A stretch of 64,000 nt of DNA from Brevibacillus brevis (GTDB taxonomy: Bacteria; Bacillota; Bacilli; Brevibacillales; Brevibacillaceae): assembly GCF_900637055.1 (NCBI RefSeq), contig NZ_LR134338.1:1932001-1996000 (forward strand), given 5' to 3'. Numbering within the stretch: position 1 is the first letter of the stretch; every line of letters starts with the position of its first letter. Made by a program: the position numbers and the translations under genes. This document shows positions 52,101-63,300 of the stretch, piece after piece. The notes under the pieces are model-generated. The model ran no database searches and was not told the origin of the DNA. It was given only the letters and a program-made list of their open reading frames with translations.

Positions 52101-54391
52101 AGATGGCAAGAACCGCGATGGAGCAGGCTGTAGGAGAGAGAGTCCACGGGGATACGGCGATTACACTACAAAATGTTGTATGGGCTCGTCCGATTGTTGT
52201 AGGCGATAATCCTGTTCAGGTACATACGGGTCTCGTTCTTGAAGAAGATGGTGAGGTATCTTACCAAATCTATAGTGAGATAGAGGGCAGTGATTCCGAG
52301 ATCGTGGTACACAGTCAAGGAAATGCTGTGCTTTCTCCTCTTTCGGAGTTGCAAATGCTTGATTTGCCCGTTTTGCAAGAGCAGTGCAGCGAGCATGTGA
52401 TTTTATCCGAGGAATTTTATGAGTTCTTCAAAGCGATTCAGATTGATTATGGATTCGGACATAAAGGAATAGACAAGGTATATGTCGGGCCTGGACAAGT
52501 CTTGGCAAAGCTGGTTCTACCGTTATCGGTCACCGGCTCAGAGGAACAGTTTGTCTTGCATCCAAGCTTGATGGATTCAGCTTTGCAGGCATCTGTGGAG
52601 TTGACACTCTCTTCCCGCCACGTGATGTCGTCGGATAGTATGGGAAAACGCAAGCCAGTGATGCCTTTTGCTCTGGAGGAGATTGAAATCATCAGACCGT
52701 GCACCTCTGAGATGTGGGCATACGTGCGCTACAGCGACGGCAGCCAAGCAGGGGATAAGGTAGAAAAATACGATATGGATCTCTGTGACGACACAGGAAC
52801 GATTTGTGTACGAATGAAGGGATTCACATCTCGGGTACTGGAAAGAGAGATTCAAACCGATCGTACAGCAACAAAAGCGCCAGTTGACACCGCAAGCGAA
52901 TCGCTGATTGGAACCATGCTGCTGAGCCCTGTATGGGAAGAGGCTGCAATGGACCGTCGTTCGGAAAGCCCACTTGGAAGCGATCGTATTCTGATTGTTT
53001 GTGCAGATGACGAGAACCGAAGCCTTGTTCAACAACGCTATCCTCAGGCATCTGTTATGGAGATTACGCCCGCAGAAAGTATAGATGAAATAGCGGTGAA
53101 GCTTGCGCAGGTTGGTTCGATTGATCATATCATCTGGATCGCGCCGTGGATTGATTTGGAATACCTGGCAGAAGAGGCACTCATCATCGAGCAGGAGCGC
53201 GGTGTATTTCATGTGTTTCGCTTGCTAAAAGCCCTGCTCAAGCTGGGCTACGATACCAAGGAGCTAGGATGGAGTCTCGTAACCTTCCAGACCCAACCGA
53301 TTCATCCAAATGATGTGGTCAACCCTATTCATGCCAGTCTTTATGGTTTAGTCGGTTCGATGGCAAAAGAATATACGAACTGGCGTATTCGGCTTGTTGA
53401 TCTGGAAGCTGGTCGTGCTTGGCCAATGGAAGAAGTTTTCACACTTCCGCCAGATGCTGAGGGGAATGCATCCGTTTATCGCGGAGGGAAATGGTATCGC
53501 CAGGAATTGATTCCATTGCGTCAACCGCAATGGGAACAGGCTTCCTACAGGCAGGGGGGAGTCTATGTTGTGATTGGAGGTGCTGGCGGTATTGGCGAAG
53601 TCTGGAGCGAATACATGATCAGCACGTATCAAGCGCAAATCATCTGGATTGGACGCCGAGAAAAGAATGCAGAGATTCAAGCCAAAGTGGATCGGCTTGC
53701 TAAGCTTGGACCTGCTCCTGTCTATATTGCAGCGGATGCAACGAATCGCAAGTCCTTGTATTTTGCCTATGAAGAGATCAAAAAGCGATACAAACAAGTG
53801 AACGGAGTCATTCATTCCGCGATTGTCCTGCTAGACAAAAGCCTCGCGAATATGGATGAAGAGCGCTTCCGTGCCGGACTTTCGGCAAAGGTAGATGTAA
53901 GCGTGCGGATTGCGCAAGTATTTGATCGGGAGCCGTTGGATTTTGTCATGTTCTTCTCGTCGATCAATTCATTTACCAAGTCGCCTGGACAAAGCAATTA
54001 TGCGTCAGGTTGTACGTTTAAAGATATATTCGCACACCAGCTTTCGTTGCATAGCCTTAGTGCAGTGAAGGTGATGAATTGGGGATACTGGGCGAACGTA
54101 GGCATTGTTGCTACCAAGGACTATCAGGAGAGGATGGCACAGGCAGGACTAGGCTCTATAGAACCTCGCGAAGCGATGGCGGCCTTGGAAAGCCTGCTTG
54201 CTGGACCGATGAATCAAGTCGCGTTGGTGAAAACAACGAAATCACAGGCTATGCTTACGATAAATCCGGATAAATCGATTCACATCTATCCTGAAAAACT
54301 GGTATCACATATCGAAAGTGTAAAGAATGATATGCCCAAACTAGAGTTTTCGTCTCAACGCAGACAATCTGAAATGGAGGCTTATAAATGA
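46148..54391 (+). CDS. Trans-AT polyketide synthase, ACP-ACP-KS-MT-ACP-KS-DH-KR
   Basis: 2747 residues. Tandem ACPs (Ppant Ser43 in LGISS and Ser144 in LGINS); KS1 (about 205-640; Cys358 in DTACSSA, His in ETHGTGT and KPNIGH); C-MT (about 795-1160; EIGAGTGGTS near 980); ACP3 (Ser1242 in YGLDS); KS2 (about 1335-1760; Cys1495, EAHGTGT, KTNIGH); DH (His1970 in DHVVKGQRVLPG, Asp2143 in HPSLMDSALQ); KR (GGAGGIG near 2475, Tyr2618). No AT domain, so malonyl is supplied in trans. There is no ACP after KR: the module continues on the next protein. GGGGGGAG precedes ATG 46148. The frame is open throughout. Confidence 0.93.
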   Translation: MKVLFHSFHDIETVVKEVMTDLLKDTTNPLDFDKSFVELGISSVLSVEMVEMINGKLGIDLGIEVVFDHENTKQLATHIFEKYQPASGNETLQEIASPTTDRTQAGNGSPAIASKIGTIIAQLLDTPVETLSFDKSFIELGINSVLAVELIEAVNADLEINLGVEVIFDYPEVGELAEYISLQFATEMAADDSQIPPTVIRHSDIAIIGIAGRFAGSDSVEEFWEHLASGDSCIEAITRSGWEAKQYYGGLLKDIDQFDASFFNISPDEAKNMDPQQRLFLQESYKAFEDSGYSVEQLSGRKVGVFVGGRQSDYKEKSVLAEGISSQTMLGNEMSMLGARLSYFLNLKGPSLAVDTACSSALVAIHLACDSLRRGETEMALAGGVAIHSSPEFFVMSSKMGVVSPDGTCNAFDNDANGMVFGEGVGAVVLKPVVQAMEDGDHIYAVIKGSTMNQTGKSNGITAPSMLAQKELIIDAYQNAGVDPETISYIETHGTGTQLGDPIEVKALMEAFRSFTDKTQFCAIGTHKPNIGHTTMTSGLASLFKVVMAMKYKKIAPTISVKEVNKHIKLNASPFFINTELIEWNTSDATPRRAGVSALGSNGTNCHLIMEEAPMVQPKPSNQQAGAYYLFPFSAKSESALTQKMDEMSQWLEKEAGRFHEQDISYTLFTGRSHFSHRCIFIAKDADELRQKIAEVKETGTAADYFVQYETDSVRLDKSLKEFGEKLMAEVAENRSLPTHMSKEKLSTLADLFVKGYKLDWRSFYKNGRYTRVPLPAYPFGGERYWLPKTKRQDRLPNTHPELWKEMDELLCKLLWGQMQSIGWFTDKSVNVADLKAKTGFHHRYEKWMEESMAMFTRHGYLVGYDGEQCLVVDPTLIEVEAVWEEWDRRKVAWREDANLEARIRLLEATMKSLPHIVTGKRLATDVMFPGSSMELVQHIYKNNPVADHYNEVLAETVATYVEERLKKDPSAKIRIIEIGAGTGGTSTFVFEKLKPYQELIEEYCYTDISKAFLMFAQKEYGPHFPYLTYQIFNVEAPFAEQGVRAGYYDLVIAANVLHATKDIRKTLRHTKAVLRENGLVLLNEISSNSLFLHLTFGLLEGWWLSEDTDVRIPGSPALTPTSWQTVLENEGFHTISFPAREAHDLGQQIVIGKSDGVLHSDVRVGTTVSPIARETVQQGKAEGKVSSQPAPQNIPSQSVVTEQKVTDYVKDMIIEKLVTALEVDVDSIDVDDAFRDYGLDSILGVRLVQEINQALTIEIETTILFDYSTVNQLTSYILSAYKEVIVQALGQESSLSEQREDSVSAIQSEPFIQAAPVLSEEKVSVSEKASFLTEPIAIIGMSGTFASSDNADDLWDHLVNGSDLLTKVTRWDLSAYGLDDAEGYQYGGLVENIDLFDPLFFNISGLEADYMDPQQRFFLEESWKALEDAGYAGQGVQGIQCGVYAGCAKGDYDRLVGENPPAQAFWGNMESIVPARVAYHLDLQGPAVTIDTACSSSLVAIHMACQALRTGEVDMALAGGVFIQSTPGFYLHAKRAGMLSPTGRCHTFDERADGFATGEGAGVVVLKRLSEAIACGDHIYGVIRGSGINQDGTTNGITAPSAKSQERLERHVYDTFDINPEQITMVEAHGTGTKLGDPIEYQALTRAFRAYTDKKEFCAIGSIKTNIGHTQIAAGVAGVIKILLSLKHKQIAPSLHFEEGNANITFEGSPFYVNTSLKEWSVEPQAKRCAAISSFGASGTNAHMVIEEAPQVERSHAKKPGYLLVLSARTFEQLRQQVAQLLSFCEKAPETDCGNISYTLLVGRKHFHHRFSCIVQHTAELVQLLKKWLETGKASQAFVSELHEKDHREQTALKRYGNQSIENLHATSQANEYLEQLSVIAELFVQGYGLDYDKLFANDQYSRISLPTYPFAKERHWVLDSETKANARVAAKNTTTSVIHPMLHQNTSTFSEQRFSSTFTGEEFFLADHVVKGQRVLPGVAYLEMARTAMEQAVGERVHGDTAITLQNVVWARPIVVGDNPVQVHTGLVLEEDGEVSYQIYSEIEGSDSEIVVHSQGNAVLSPLSELQMLDLPVLQEQCSEHVILSEEFYEFFKAIQIDYGFGHKGIDKVYVGPGQVLAKLVLPLSVTGSEEQFVLHPSLMDSALQASVELTLSSRHVMSSDSMGKRKPVMPFALEEIEIIRPCTSEMWAYVRYSDGSQAGDKVEKYDMDLCDDTGTICVRMKGFTSRVLEREIQTDRTATKAPVDTASESLIGTMLLSPVWEEAAMDRRSESPLGSDRILIVCADDENRSLVQQRYPQASVMEITPAESIDEIAVKLAQVGSIDHIIWIAPWIDLEYLAEEALIIEQERGVFHVFRLLKALLKLGYDTKELGWSLVTFQTQPIHPNDVVNPIHASLYGLVGSMAKEYTNWRIRLVDLEAGRAWPMEEVFTLPPDAEGNASVYRGGKWYRQELIPLRQPQWEQASYRQGGVYVVIGGAGGIGEVWSEYMISTYQAQIIWIGRREKNAEIQAKVDRLAKLGPAPVYIAADATNRKSLYFAYEEIKKRYKQVNGVIHSAIVLLDKSLANMDEERFRAGLSAKVDVSVRIAQVFDREPLDFVMFFSSINSFTKSPGQSNYASGCTFKDIFAHQLSLHSLSAVKVMNWGYWANVGIVATKDYQERMAQAGLGSIEPREAMAALESLLAGPMNQVALVKTTKSQAMLTINPDKSIHIYPEKLVSHIESVKNDMPKLEFSSQRRQSEMEAYK

Positions 54392-57300
54392 ATACAATGG
54401 ATAAGCTTCTCAGTGAACTACTCTATGGTCAACTACAGTCAATCGGGCTGTTCACGGTAAAAAAACAGACAATAGCAGAACTCAAAGCCAAATTGCATGA
54501 CAGGTATGGAAAATGGCTGGAAGAAAGTATAGCCGTTCTCGTGCAAAACCAATATCTTGCGTACGATGGAGAGTCACTCATCGCAAACGATGCCACTCCT
54601 ATCGATCTCGATACAGCATGGAAAAAATGGGACGAAGAAAAAACTGCATGGCTCAACGGCCCGAATAGTAAAGCTCAGGTGATTCTGGTAGAGGCAACCA
54701 TGCGTGTACTGCCAGAGATTTTGCTAGGAAAGATTCCAGCTACAGAGATCATGTTCCCTAATTCCTCGATGGAATTGGTGGAAGGGATTTATAAACACAA
54801 CGAGGTTGCGGACTACTTTAACGAAGTGCTCGCCAATACGATTGTTACCTACGTGAAGCAGCGTACGGAGCAAGATGCTTCTGCACGGATTCGAATTTTG
54901 GAAATCGGGGCGGGTACAGGTGGAACGAGTGCGATTGTACTGCCAAGGTTAAAACCCTTTCAGAAGCATATCGAGGAATATTGTTATACCGATCTTTCGC
55001 AAGCCTTTTTACTTCACGCCGAAAAGGAATACGGAGCCGAAAATCCATATCTCACGTATCGGATTTTTAACGTGGAAAAACCTGTTGAGGAACAGGGGAT
55101 CGCTGCGGACACCTATGATCTGGTGATTGCCACAAACGTATTGCATGCGACAAAAAATATTAGCCAAACCTTGCTCCACGCCAAAACTGCTTTGCAGAAA
55201 AATGGCTTGCTGATTCTGAATGAGTTGACAAGCAATACCTTGTTTGCTCACTTGACGTTTGGCTTGCTGGATGGTTGGTGGCGCTATGATGATCCAGAAT
55301 GGCGTATTCCTGGCTGCCCTTTGTTAACGGTTGAAACATGGCAAAAGGTGTTGAAGAAGGCAGGATACCGATCTGTTTTCTTGCCAGCAGAAGAGCATCT
55401 GGATTTATGCCAACAGATTATTGTGGCGGAAAGCGATGGGGTTATTCGCCGCAGCAGTAAGCCGAGGCAGTCTTCGGTTACAGTTGCGTATTCGCCTGTA
55501 AAAAAGCAAACCGAAAAGTTGAAGGCGATGCCAGTCAAAAAACAAGTGCCTGTACGCACAACACCAGCGAAAAAGTCAGGCAGAGTCACCGAGGAATTGC
55601 TTCGCGAGAAAAGCACGGCTTATATCAAAAGACTAATTGGTGAAACACTTAGAATACCGACCCATCAAATTAAATCATCTGCGCCATTAGAGCAATATGG
55701 GATTGATTCGATTCTGGTTGTGCAATTGACCAATTCGCTTCGCAAAGATTTTGCAAATATGAGCAGTACGATATTTTTCGAGTATCAAACGATTGATGCC
55801 TTGATAGAGCATCTCATAGAGACGCAAAAGGAAGCATTGATCAAGGTAATAGGATTAGAAGCACAAGAAGCAGTTGACGAAACATCCCAGAACGAGATAG
55901 AGAATGTGGAAATGACCGCCTCTGCTTCATCAGCGTGCACCGATCTTCCTGTGAGAAAAACGAGACGCTTTTTATCCGTTCGGGAACAAGAGAGCAAGGA
56001 AGCCGATTCGCCTTCATCTGTGGTGCGGGATGTGGCGATCATCGGTCTTTCCGGGCGCTATCCGCAGGCGAAAAATGTGGAAGAATTCTGGAAGCGTTTA
56101 AAAGAGGGGAAAAACTGCATTTCAGAAATCCCTAAGGATCGCTGGGATTGGAAGAACTATTTTGACGAGGAAAAAGGCAAAAAGGAAGCTATGTATACAA
56201 AATGGGGCGGATTTATCGATGATATGGATAAATTCGATCCCTTATTTTTTCAAATCTCTCCAAAAGAAGCCGAGGAGATGGACCCGCAAGAACGGTTATT
56301 TTTACAAGAAGCCTATGCGAGTATCGAGGACGCTGGATATACGCCTACAACTCTGTGTGAAAGCAGAAAAGTAGGCGTTTTTGTCGGCGTGATGAATGGC
56401 AATTATCCGACGGGAGCCACTTATTGGTCGATCGCGAATCGACTCTCTTATCTATTAAACTTCCAAGGTCCGAGTGTGGCGGTGGATACGGCTTGCTCCG
56501 CTTCGCTCACAGCGATTCATTTAGCCTTGGAGAGCTTGTACAGCGGTACAAGCGAGTGTGCAATCGCAGGGGGAGTCAATCTCATTGTCGATCCCGTCCA
56601 CTATATGAAATTGTCAGCTTTGACGATGCTCTCTCCTACGAATCAATGCAAGTCCTTCGGCGATCAAGCGGATGGCTTTGTGGATGGAGAGGGTGTGGGC
56701 GCAATCGTCTTAAAGCCTTTGGATAAGGCGATTGCTGATGGCGACCATATTTATGGAGTCATCAAAGGAAGCATGATGAATGCCGGTGGGAAAACGAATG
56801 GCTATACCGTCCCGAATCCGCAGGCGCAGGCGCAGTTAGTGGCAGATGCCTTGCAACGTGCCAACGTACATGCAAGAACGGTCAGTTACCTGGAAGCACA
56901 CGGAACAGGAACGGAGCTGGGAGACCCGATCGAGGTTGCTGGACTTACTCGCGCCTTTGAAAAAGACACACAGGACAAACAGTTCTGTGCATTGGGATCA
57001 GCGAAGTCGAATATTGGACATTGTGAGAGTGCGGCAGGGATTGCTGGCGTAACGAAAATATTATTGCAGCTGAAGCACGCGCAATTAGTGCCATCCTTAC
57101 ATTCCAGTACGCTCAATCCCAATATTGATTTTAGCAAGACTCCGTTTGTGGTTCAGCAAGAGTTGGCGGAATGGAAACGACCGATCGTTGAGCTCAATGG
57201 CACAACCAATGAATATCCACGCATTGCAGGGATTTCCTCGTTTGGTGCAGGGGGAAGCAATGCCCACGTGATTATAGAAGAATATATTCCGGAAGAGCAA

Positions 57301-60300
57301 CAGCAATCCAGTAGGAAGATTACACCTCAGAATCCGGCTATTCTTGTTTTGTCAGCAAAGAATACGGAGAGGTTGTATGAGAAAGCAGAGCAGTTGGTAG
57401 CCTTTATCCAAGAACACTCCTTATCCGATGCGAACTTAGCCGACATGGCGTACACGCTTCAGGTAGGACGTGTAGCCATGGAAGAGCGTCTTGCTGTCCT
57501 TGCTGGCTCTATGGAGGAGTTGCAACAAAAACTAACCGCTTATGTAGAAGGGCAAGAGCATATTGCTGATTTGTATCGTGGTCAGGTAAACCGAAATCAG
57601 GAAATGCTGGATATTCTGACGTCCGATGATGAATTAGAAGAAACGATTGCGAGATGGATGGAACGCGGTAAATACAGCAAGCTTCTCGATCTGTGGGTGA
57701 AGGGCTTACCTATCGATTGGAACAAGCTTTATCAGGAAGAGCAACCGAATCGTATCAGTTTGCCGACGTATCCTTTTGCCAAGGAATCTTACTGGATCGA
57801 AGCCAAGTCTGTTGGCAGCAGCGCAGGAGTGGGTTCGATTCATCCTTTCTTGCACCAAAATACATCCGATTTCTTGGAGCAACGGTTTAGCTCCACGTTT
57901 ACGGGACAGGAGTTTTTCCTGAGTGACCATGTCATCAAAGGAAAACGTGTCTTGCCAAGTGCGGCTTATCTGGAGATGGCACGGGCAGCGATAGAGCTGG
58001 CGACGGGAGGGCTTGGTTCGGAGCAAGAACAGGAAGGACTTCGTTTCAAAAATATGGTCTGGACTCAACCGTTGGCTGTTGGGTCAGAGCCCGTTCAGGC
58101 ACATATCGAACTCTATCCTGAGGCGAATGGTGAGATTGTTTTTGAAATTTATAGCGATAGCATGCAAGACCAGGAGCAAAGGGCGGAGATTGTACACAGT
58201 CAGGGAAGTGCCGTGTTGTGTTCCATTCCAAATATTTCACCTCTCGATCTCACCGCATTGCAGGAACAGTGCAACCAAAGCACACTCAGCGCTGAACAAT
58301 GCTATGAGGCTTTCAAAAAGATGGGAGTCGACTATGGGCCTGCACATCGTGGGATCGAGCAAATTTTGATCGGTCAGGGGCAGGTGCTGGCGAAGCTGTC
58401 TCTGCCTTCTTCCGTGGCGAAGACCCAAGGACAATTTGGTCTGCATCCGAGTCTGCTCGACGCAGCCCTACAGTCGTCGCTGGGCTTGATGATGGCAACC
58501 AGTGATTTTGCGCTGATCCTTCCCTTTGCTATTGAGGAATTGGAGATCGTAGGTGCTTGCTCCGCTTCTATGTGGGCCCTCATTCGTTACAGTGAGGGCC
58601 ATAAAGCTGGAGATAAAGTGGAGAAGTTTGATATCGACTTGTGTGACGAGAACGGAAATGTCCAGGTACGGATGAAGGGCTTTTCTACGCGCAAGATCGC
58701 AAATGAATCTGTTGGATCAGGAGCAGAAGCGCCAAAAGCTTCCGTTACTTTCGAAGAGGAGAAGGCCTTGGATTCCTCCTCACTGATGGAACAGGCAACC
58801 CATTATTTTAAAAAACTGCTTTCCTCCGTCATCAAATTGCCAGCCAATAAAATGGAAGCAGAAGCCTCGTTGGAAAAATACGGTGTCGATTCCATTGTGG
58901 CGATGCAGATGACCAAGGAGTTGGAAAAGCGATTTGGCTCGTTACCAAAAACGCTATTTTTTGAATACCAAACGATAAAAGAATTAACAGGGTATTTCCT
59001 TGAAAACTACCGTGAAAGCCTGATGCGCATCCTGGGGATGGGGGAAAATGCGGAAGCCCCCCTCACGCAAGAACCAGAAGCAACGATTGTGGACGAGAGG
59101 ACAGTACAGTCAGAGCGCAGGAGCAAAAAACGCAAGTCTCAACGATTCGCATCCCTGCGCATGGAAACCCAACGACAAAATGGAGCGTTGGACATTGCCA
59201 TTATTGGTGTTTCTGGACGCTATCCGCAAGCACGGAATATACAAGACTTTTGGAAAAATCTGCGCGACGGCAAGGATTGTATTACCGAAATACCAAAAGA
59301 GCGTTGGGATCACAGTCTGTACTTTGATGAAGCGAAGGACAAGATTGGTAAGTCGTATTCCAAATGGGGTGGCTTCATAGCCGGTGTCGATCAATTTGAT
59401 CCGTTGTTCTTCCATATCTCCCCACGGGAAGCAGAACTGATGGACCCGCAGGAGCGGTTATTTTTGCAGTGCGTCTATGAAACGATAGAGGATGCAGGGT
59501 ATACGCGCGATGCTCTTGGCAAGCACGAAGGCTTGGGAGGCAATGTCGGTGTTTACGTAGGCGTTATGTACGAGGAATACCAGCTCTATGCGTCCGCTGA
59601 ACAGGCGTTGGGCAGAGCGCTTACGATTGCGGGAAGTCCAGCTTCCATCGCTAATCGCGTCTCCTATTTTTGCAATTTTCACGGTCCGAGCATGGCGGTC
59701 GATACGATGTGCTCTTCTTCGTTGACGGGAATCCATTTGGCGTGTCACAGCTTGCAGCGCGGAGAATGTGAGGTTGCGATCGCAGGTGGTGTGAATGTTT
59801 CTATACATCCAAACAAATATCTGTATTTGTCGCAGGGCAAGTTCGCCTCCAGCAAAGGACGATGCGAAAGCTTTGGGGAAGGCGGCGACGGATATGTACC
59901 TGGCGAAGGGGTTGGAGCGGTATTGCTCAAACCTCTGGCAAGAGCAATCGCTGATGGAGACCACATCTATGGCGTGATCAAAGGAAGCGCCATTAATCAT
60001 GGTGGAAAAACGAACGGGTATACGGTTCCCAATCCTCATGCTCAATCAAGGGTGATTCGCCGGGCTTTTGAAGAAGCAGGAATTCATCCGAGAACGGTCA
60101 GCTATATAGAGGCACATGGTACAGGAACTTCCTTGGGGGACCCTATTGAAATTGCCGGATTGACGAAGACTTTTCAGGAATACACGAAGGAGAATCAGTT
60201 CTGCGCGATTGGTTCGGCCAAGTCAAATATCGGGCATGGGGAGAGTGCGGCAGGGATTGCAGGGTTGACCAAGATATTGCTGCAAATGAAATACAAGAGG

Positions 60301-63300
60301 CTAGTTCCGTCCCTGCATTCCCGCACACTGAATCCAAACATTGATTTCAGCAAGACTCCATTTGTGGTACAGCAAGAGCTGGCGGAATGGAAGCGACCGG
60401 TGATTGAAATCAATGGGGTAACGAGAGAATATCCAAGGATTGCGGGAATATCCTCCTTTGGAGCGGGAGGAGCAAATGCTCATCTCGTCATTGAAGAATA
60501 CTTCGAAGAGGAACACCGCCCACAAATCCGCATCTCGGCAAAACATCCAGCTGTCATCGTATTGTCAGCGAAGAATAAAGACCGTCTTCGGGAGCAGGTG
60601 CAGCAGTTGTTGTCTGCTATTCGGGAGCAAGTGCTGACGGACAACGATCTAGCAGAGATTGCCTACACGCTCCAAGTAGGACGTGAGGCGATGGAAGAGC
60701 GGCTCGCTGTGATCGTCAAGTCGATCTCCGAGTTGGAAGCAAAGCTAACGGGTTATCTGGAAGATGAGGATGATAGACAAGACCTGTTTACGGGTCAGGT
60801 AAAGCGGAATAAAGAAACGATGGATGTTTTCGCAGCAGATGAGGATTTGCAACAGGCAATCGATACATGGATCACCAAAGGGAAATACGCAAAGATTTTG
60901 CAGATGTGGGTACAGGGACTGATTTTTGACTGGAACAAGCTCTACGGGGATACGAAGCCTCGTCGAATCAGCTTGCCTGCTTATCCTTTTGCAAGAGAGC
61001 GTTATTGGCTGCCAAAGATGGAGTCACAAGCCGATGGTTTTACCGCAGCAGGAGCACTGGCTACCCTGCATCCCATGCTGCATCAAAATACGTCTACCCT
61101 TTCGGAACAACGGCACAGTTCGACGTTTACAGGGCAGGAGTTTTTCCTAAGAGATCATGTCGTGAAGGGGCAAAAGGTTTTGCCTGGGGTAGCTTATCTG
61201 GAGATGGCACGAGTGGCTGTGGATTTGGCAGCAGGTGTCCGACCTGATAACCAGTCAGCGATTCAATTGAAAAATATTGTGTGGGCGAAACCAGTTATTG
61301 TCGAAGATGCACCGATCCAAGTACACACGGGACTATATCCGGAAGAAAATGGTGAAATCGCTTTTGAAATCTACAGCCAGCCAAGAGAAGCCGAGGAGAA
61401 TCTAGTAGTACATAGCCAGGGAAGAGCAGTACTACGATCAGCTATGAAAGCGCCAACGCTCGACCTTTCTGCCATTCAAGCACAGTGCACAGCGAATAGT
61501 TATAGCAATAGCCAATGCTACGAAACGCTTCGTGGGATAGGACTGGCATACGGTCCATCACACCAAGGAATTGAGAAGCTGTTTGTCGGGCCAGACCAAG
61601 TGCTGGCAAAGCTGATCTTGCCTTCTTCCGTTTCGGATACAGCAGGAAAATTTGTCCTCCATCCGAGTATCATGGACGCCGCATTACAGGGATCGCTTGG
61701 TTTCATGATGGGCACTGCCGACCTTCAGCCGTCCCTGCCTTTTGCCTTGGAGCAATTGAACATTTACAGTGCTTCTACAACGGTTGTATGGGCTTTGGTT
61801 CGCTACAGTGACGGCAATGCCGCTACACAAAAAGTGCAGAAGCTCGACATTGATTTGTGTGATGAGCAAGGCAAGGTTTGTGTAAGTATGAAGGGATTCA
61901 CAACAAGGGTGCTCGAAGGTGAAAAAGCTGCTGGAGCTGCAAAAGGCAGCAAAAGTACAGGGGAATCAAGCAAAATCACTAGTACGTTGATGCTGCAGCC
62001 TGCTTGGATCGAACAAGCCATTCCTAAGGAAACCGAAGCTCCTGAATATGAACAGCATGTAGTGATGCTCTGCGAACTCGGTCATATTTCATGGGAAAGC
62101 ATTTCATCTCAGATAAACGGTGCGAAATTCCTAGTGTTGCAATCCGATCAGCAAGGCATAGCGGAACGATTCCAAGCGTATGCTGTTCAGGCATTTGAAG
62201 AAATAAAAGCCCTTCTTCAAGCAAAGCCAAAGGGGAAGGTCCTGATTCAGATCGTTACTCCTCTCCAATCGGAACAACGGCTGTTCGCTGGAATTGCGGG
62301 TCTGTTGAAAACGGCACAGATCGAAAACCCGAAAGTAATCGGACAGTTAATCCAAATCGATTCAACCGGAGATTCAGCGGGATTGGCGGAGAAGCTGAAA
62401 GCAAACAGTCTTTGCCCAACCGACAGCCAGATTCGCTATCAGTTCGGGAAAAGATATATGGCGGGATGGAGTGAAGTTGCAGTTCCACAGGATGAAGCAA
62501 GCATGCCGTGGAAAGACAACGGGATTTACCTGATCACAGGCGGAGCAGGTGGCTTGGGACTTATTTTTGCCGAAGAAATGGCGGAGAAAGCCCGTGGCAT
62601 CACCTTGATTCTGACGGGACGCTCTGAGCTGACTGAGGAGAAGCAAGCAAAGCTTCGCAAGCTTGCGGACAACGGGACCAGAGTCGAATATCGCCAAGTG
62701 GATGTCACGCAGAAACAGGCCGTGGAGGATTTGATCCAAGGTATTCAATCCGAGTTTGGCGATCTTCACGGGATCATTCACAGTGCGGGCGTGACTCGCG
62801 ACAACTTTATCCTGAAGAAAACCAAAGAAGAGGTACAAGCAGTTCTCGCGCCAAAGGTTGCGGGACTGATTCGTTTAGACGAAGCGACTAAGGGACTGAA
62901 TCTGGATTTCTTTGTGCTCTTTTCTTCAGCGGCTGGTAGCTTGGGCAATATGGGCCAAGCAGATTATGCGACTGCCAACGCTTTTATGGATAACTACTCC
63001 GCTTACCGTAACGAACAAATCGCACGAGGCGAACGGCAGGGTCAGACCATCTCCATCAATTGGCCGCTGTGGAAAGAGGGCGGAATGCAGGTAGATGAAG
63101 AGACAGAAAAGAGATTGTGGGACGACCTTGGCATGGTGGCTATGCAGACGGCTTCGGGTATCAACTGCTTGTATCGGGGGTTAGCTTCGGGACAAGATCA
63201 GTTGATGGTCATGGAAGGTGATCTTGTACGAATGAAGCAAAGACTGATGGGGGCAACGGCAACCTCCTTGACCTCAACAGTTCATTCGAGCAGCTTGCAA

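Noticed and set aside
46740..60250. Non-elongating ketosynthases
   Set aside because: All four KS domains have the active Cys and both His motifs, so none can be called non-elongating from the catalytic residues.
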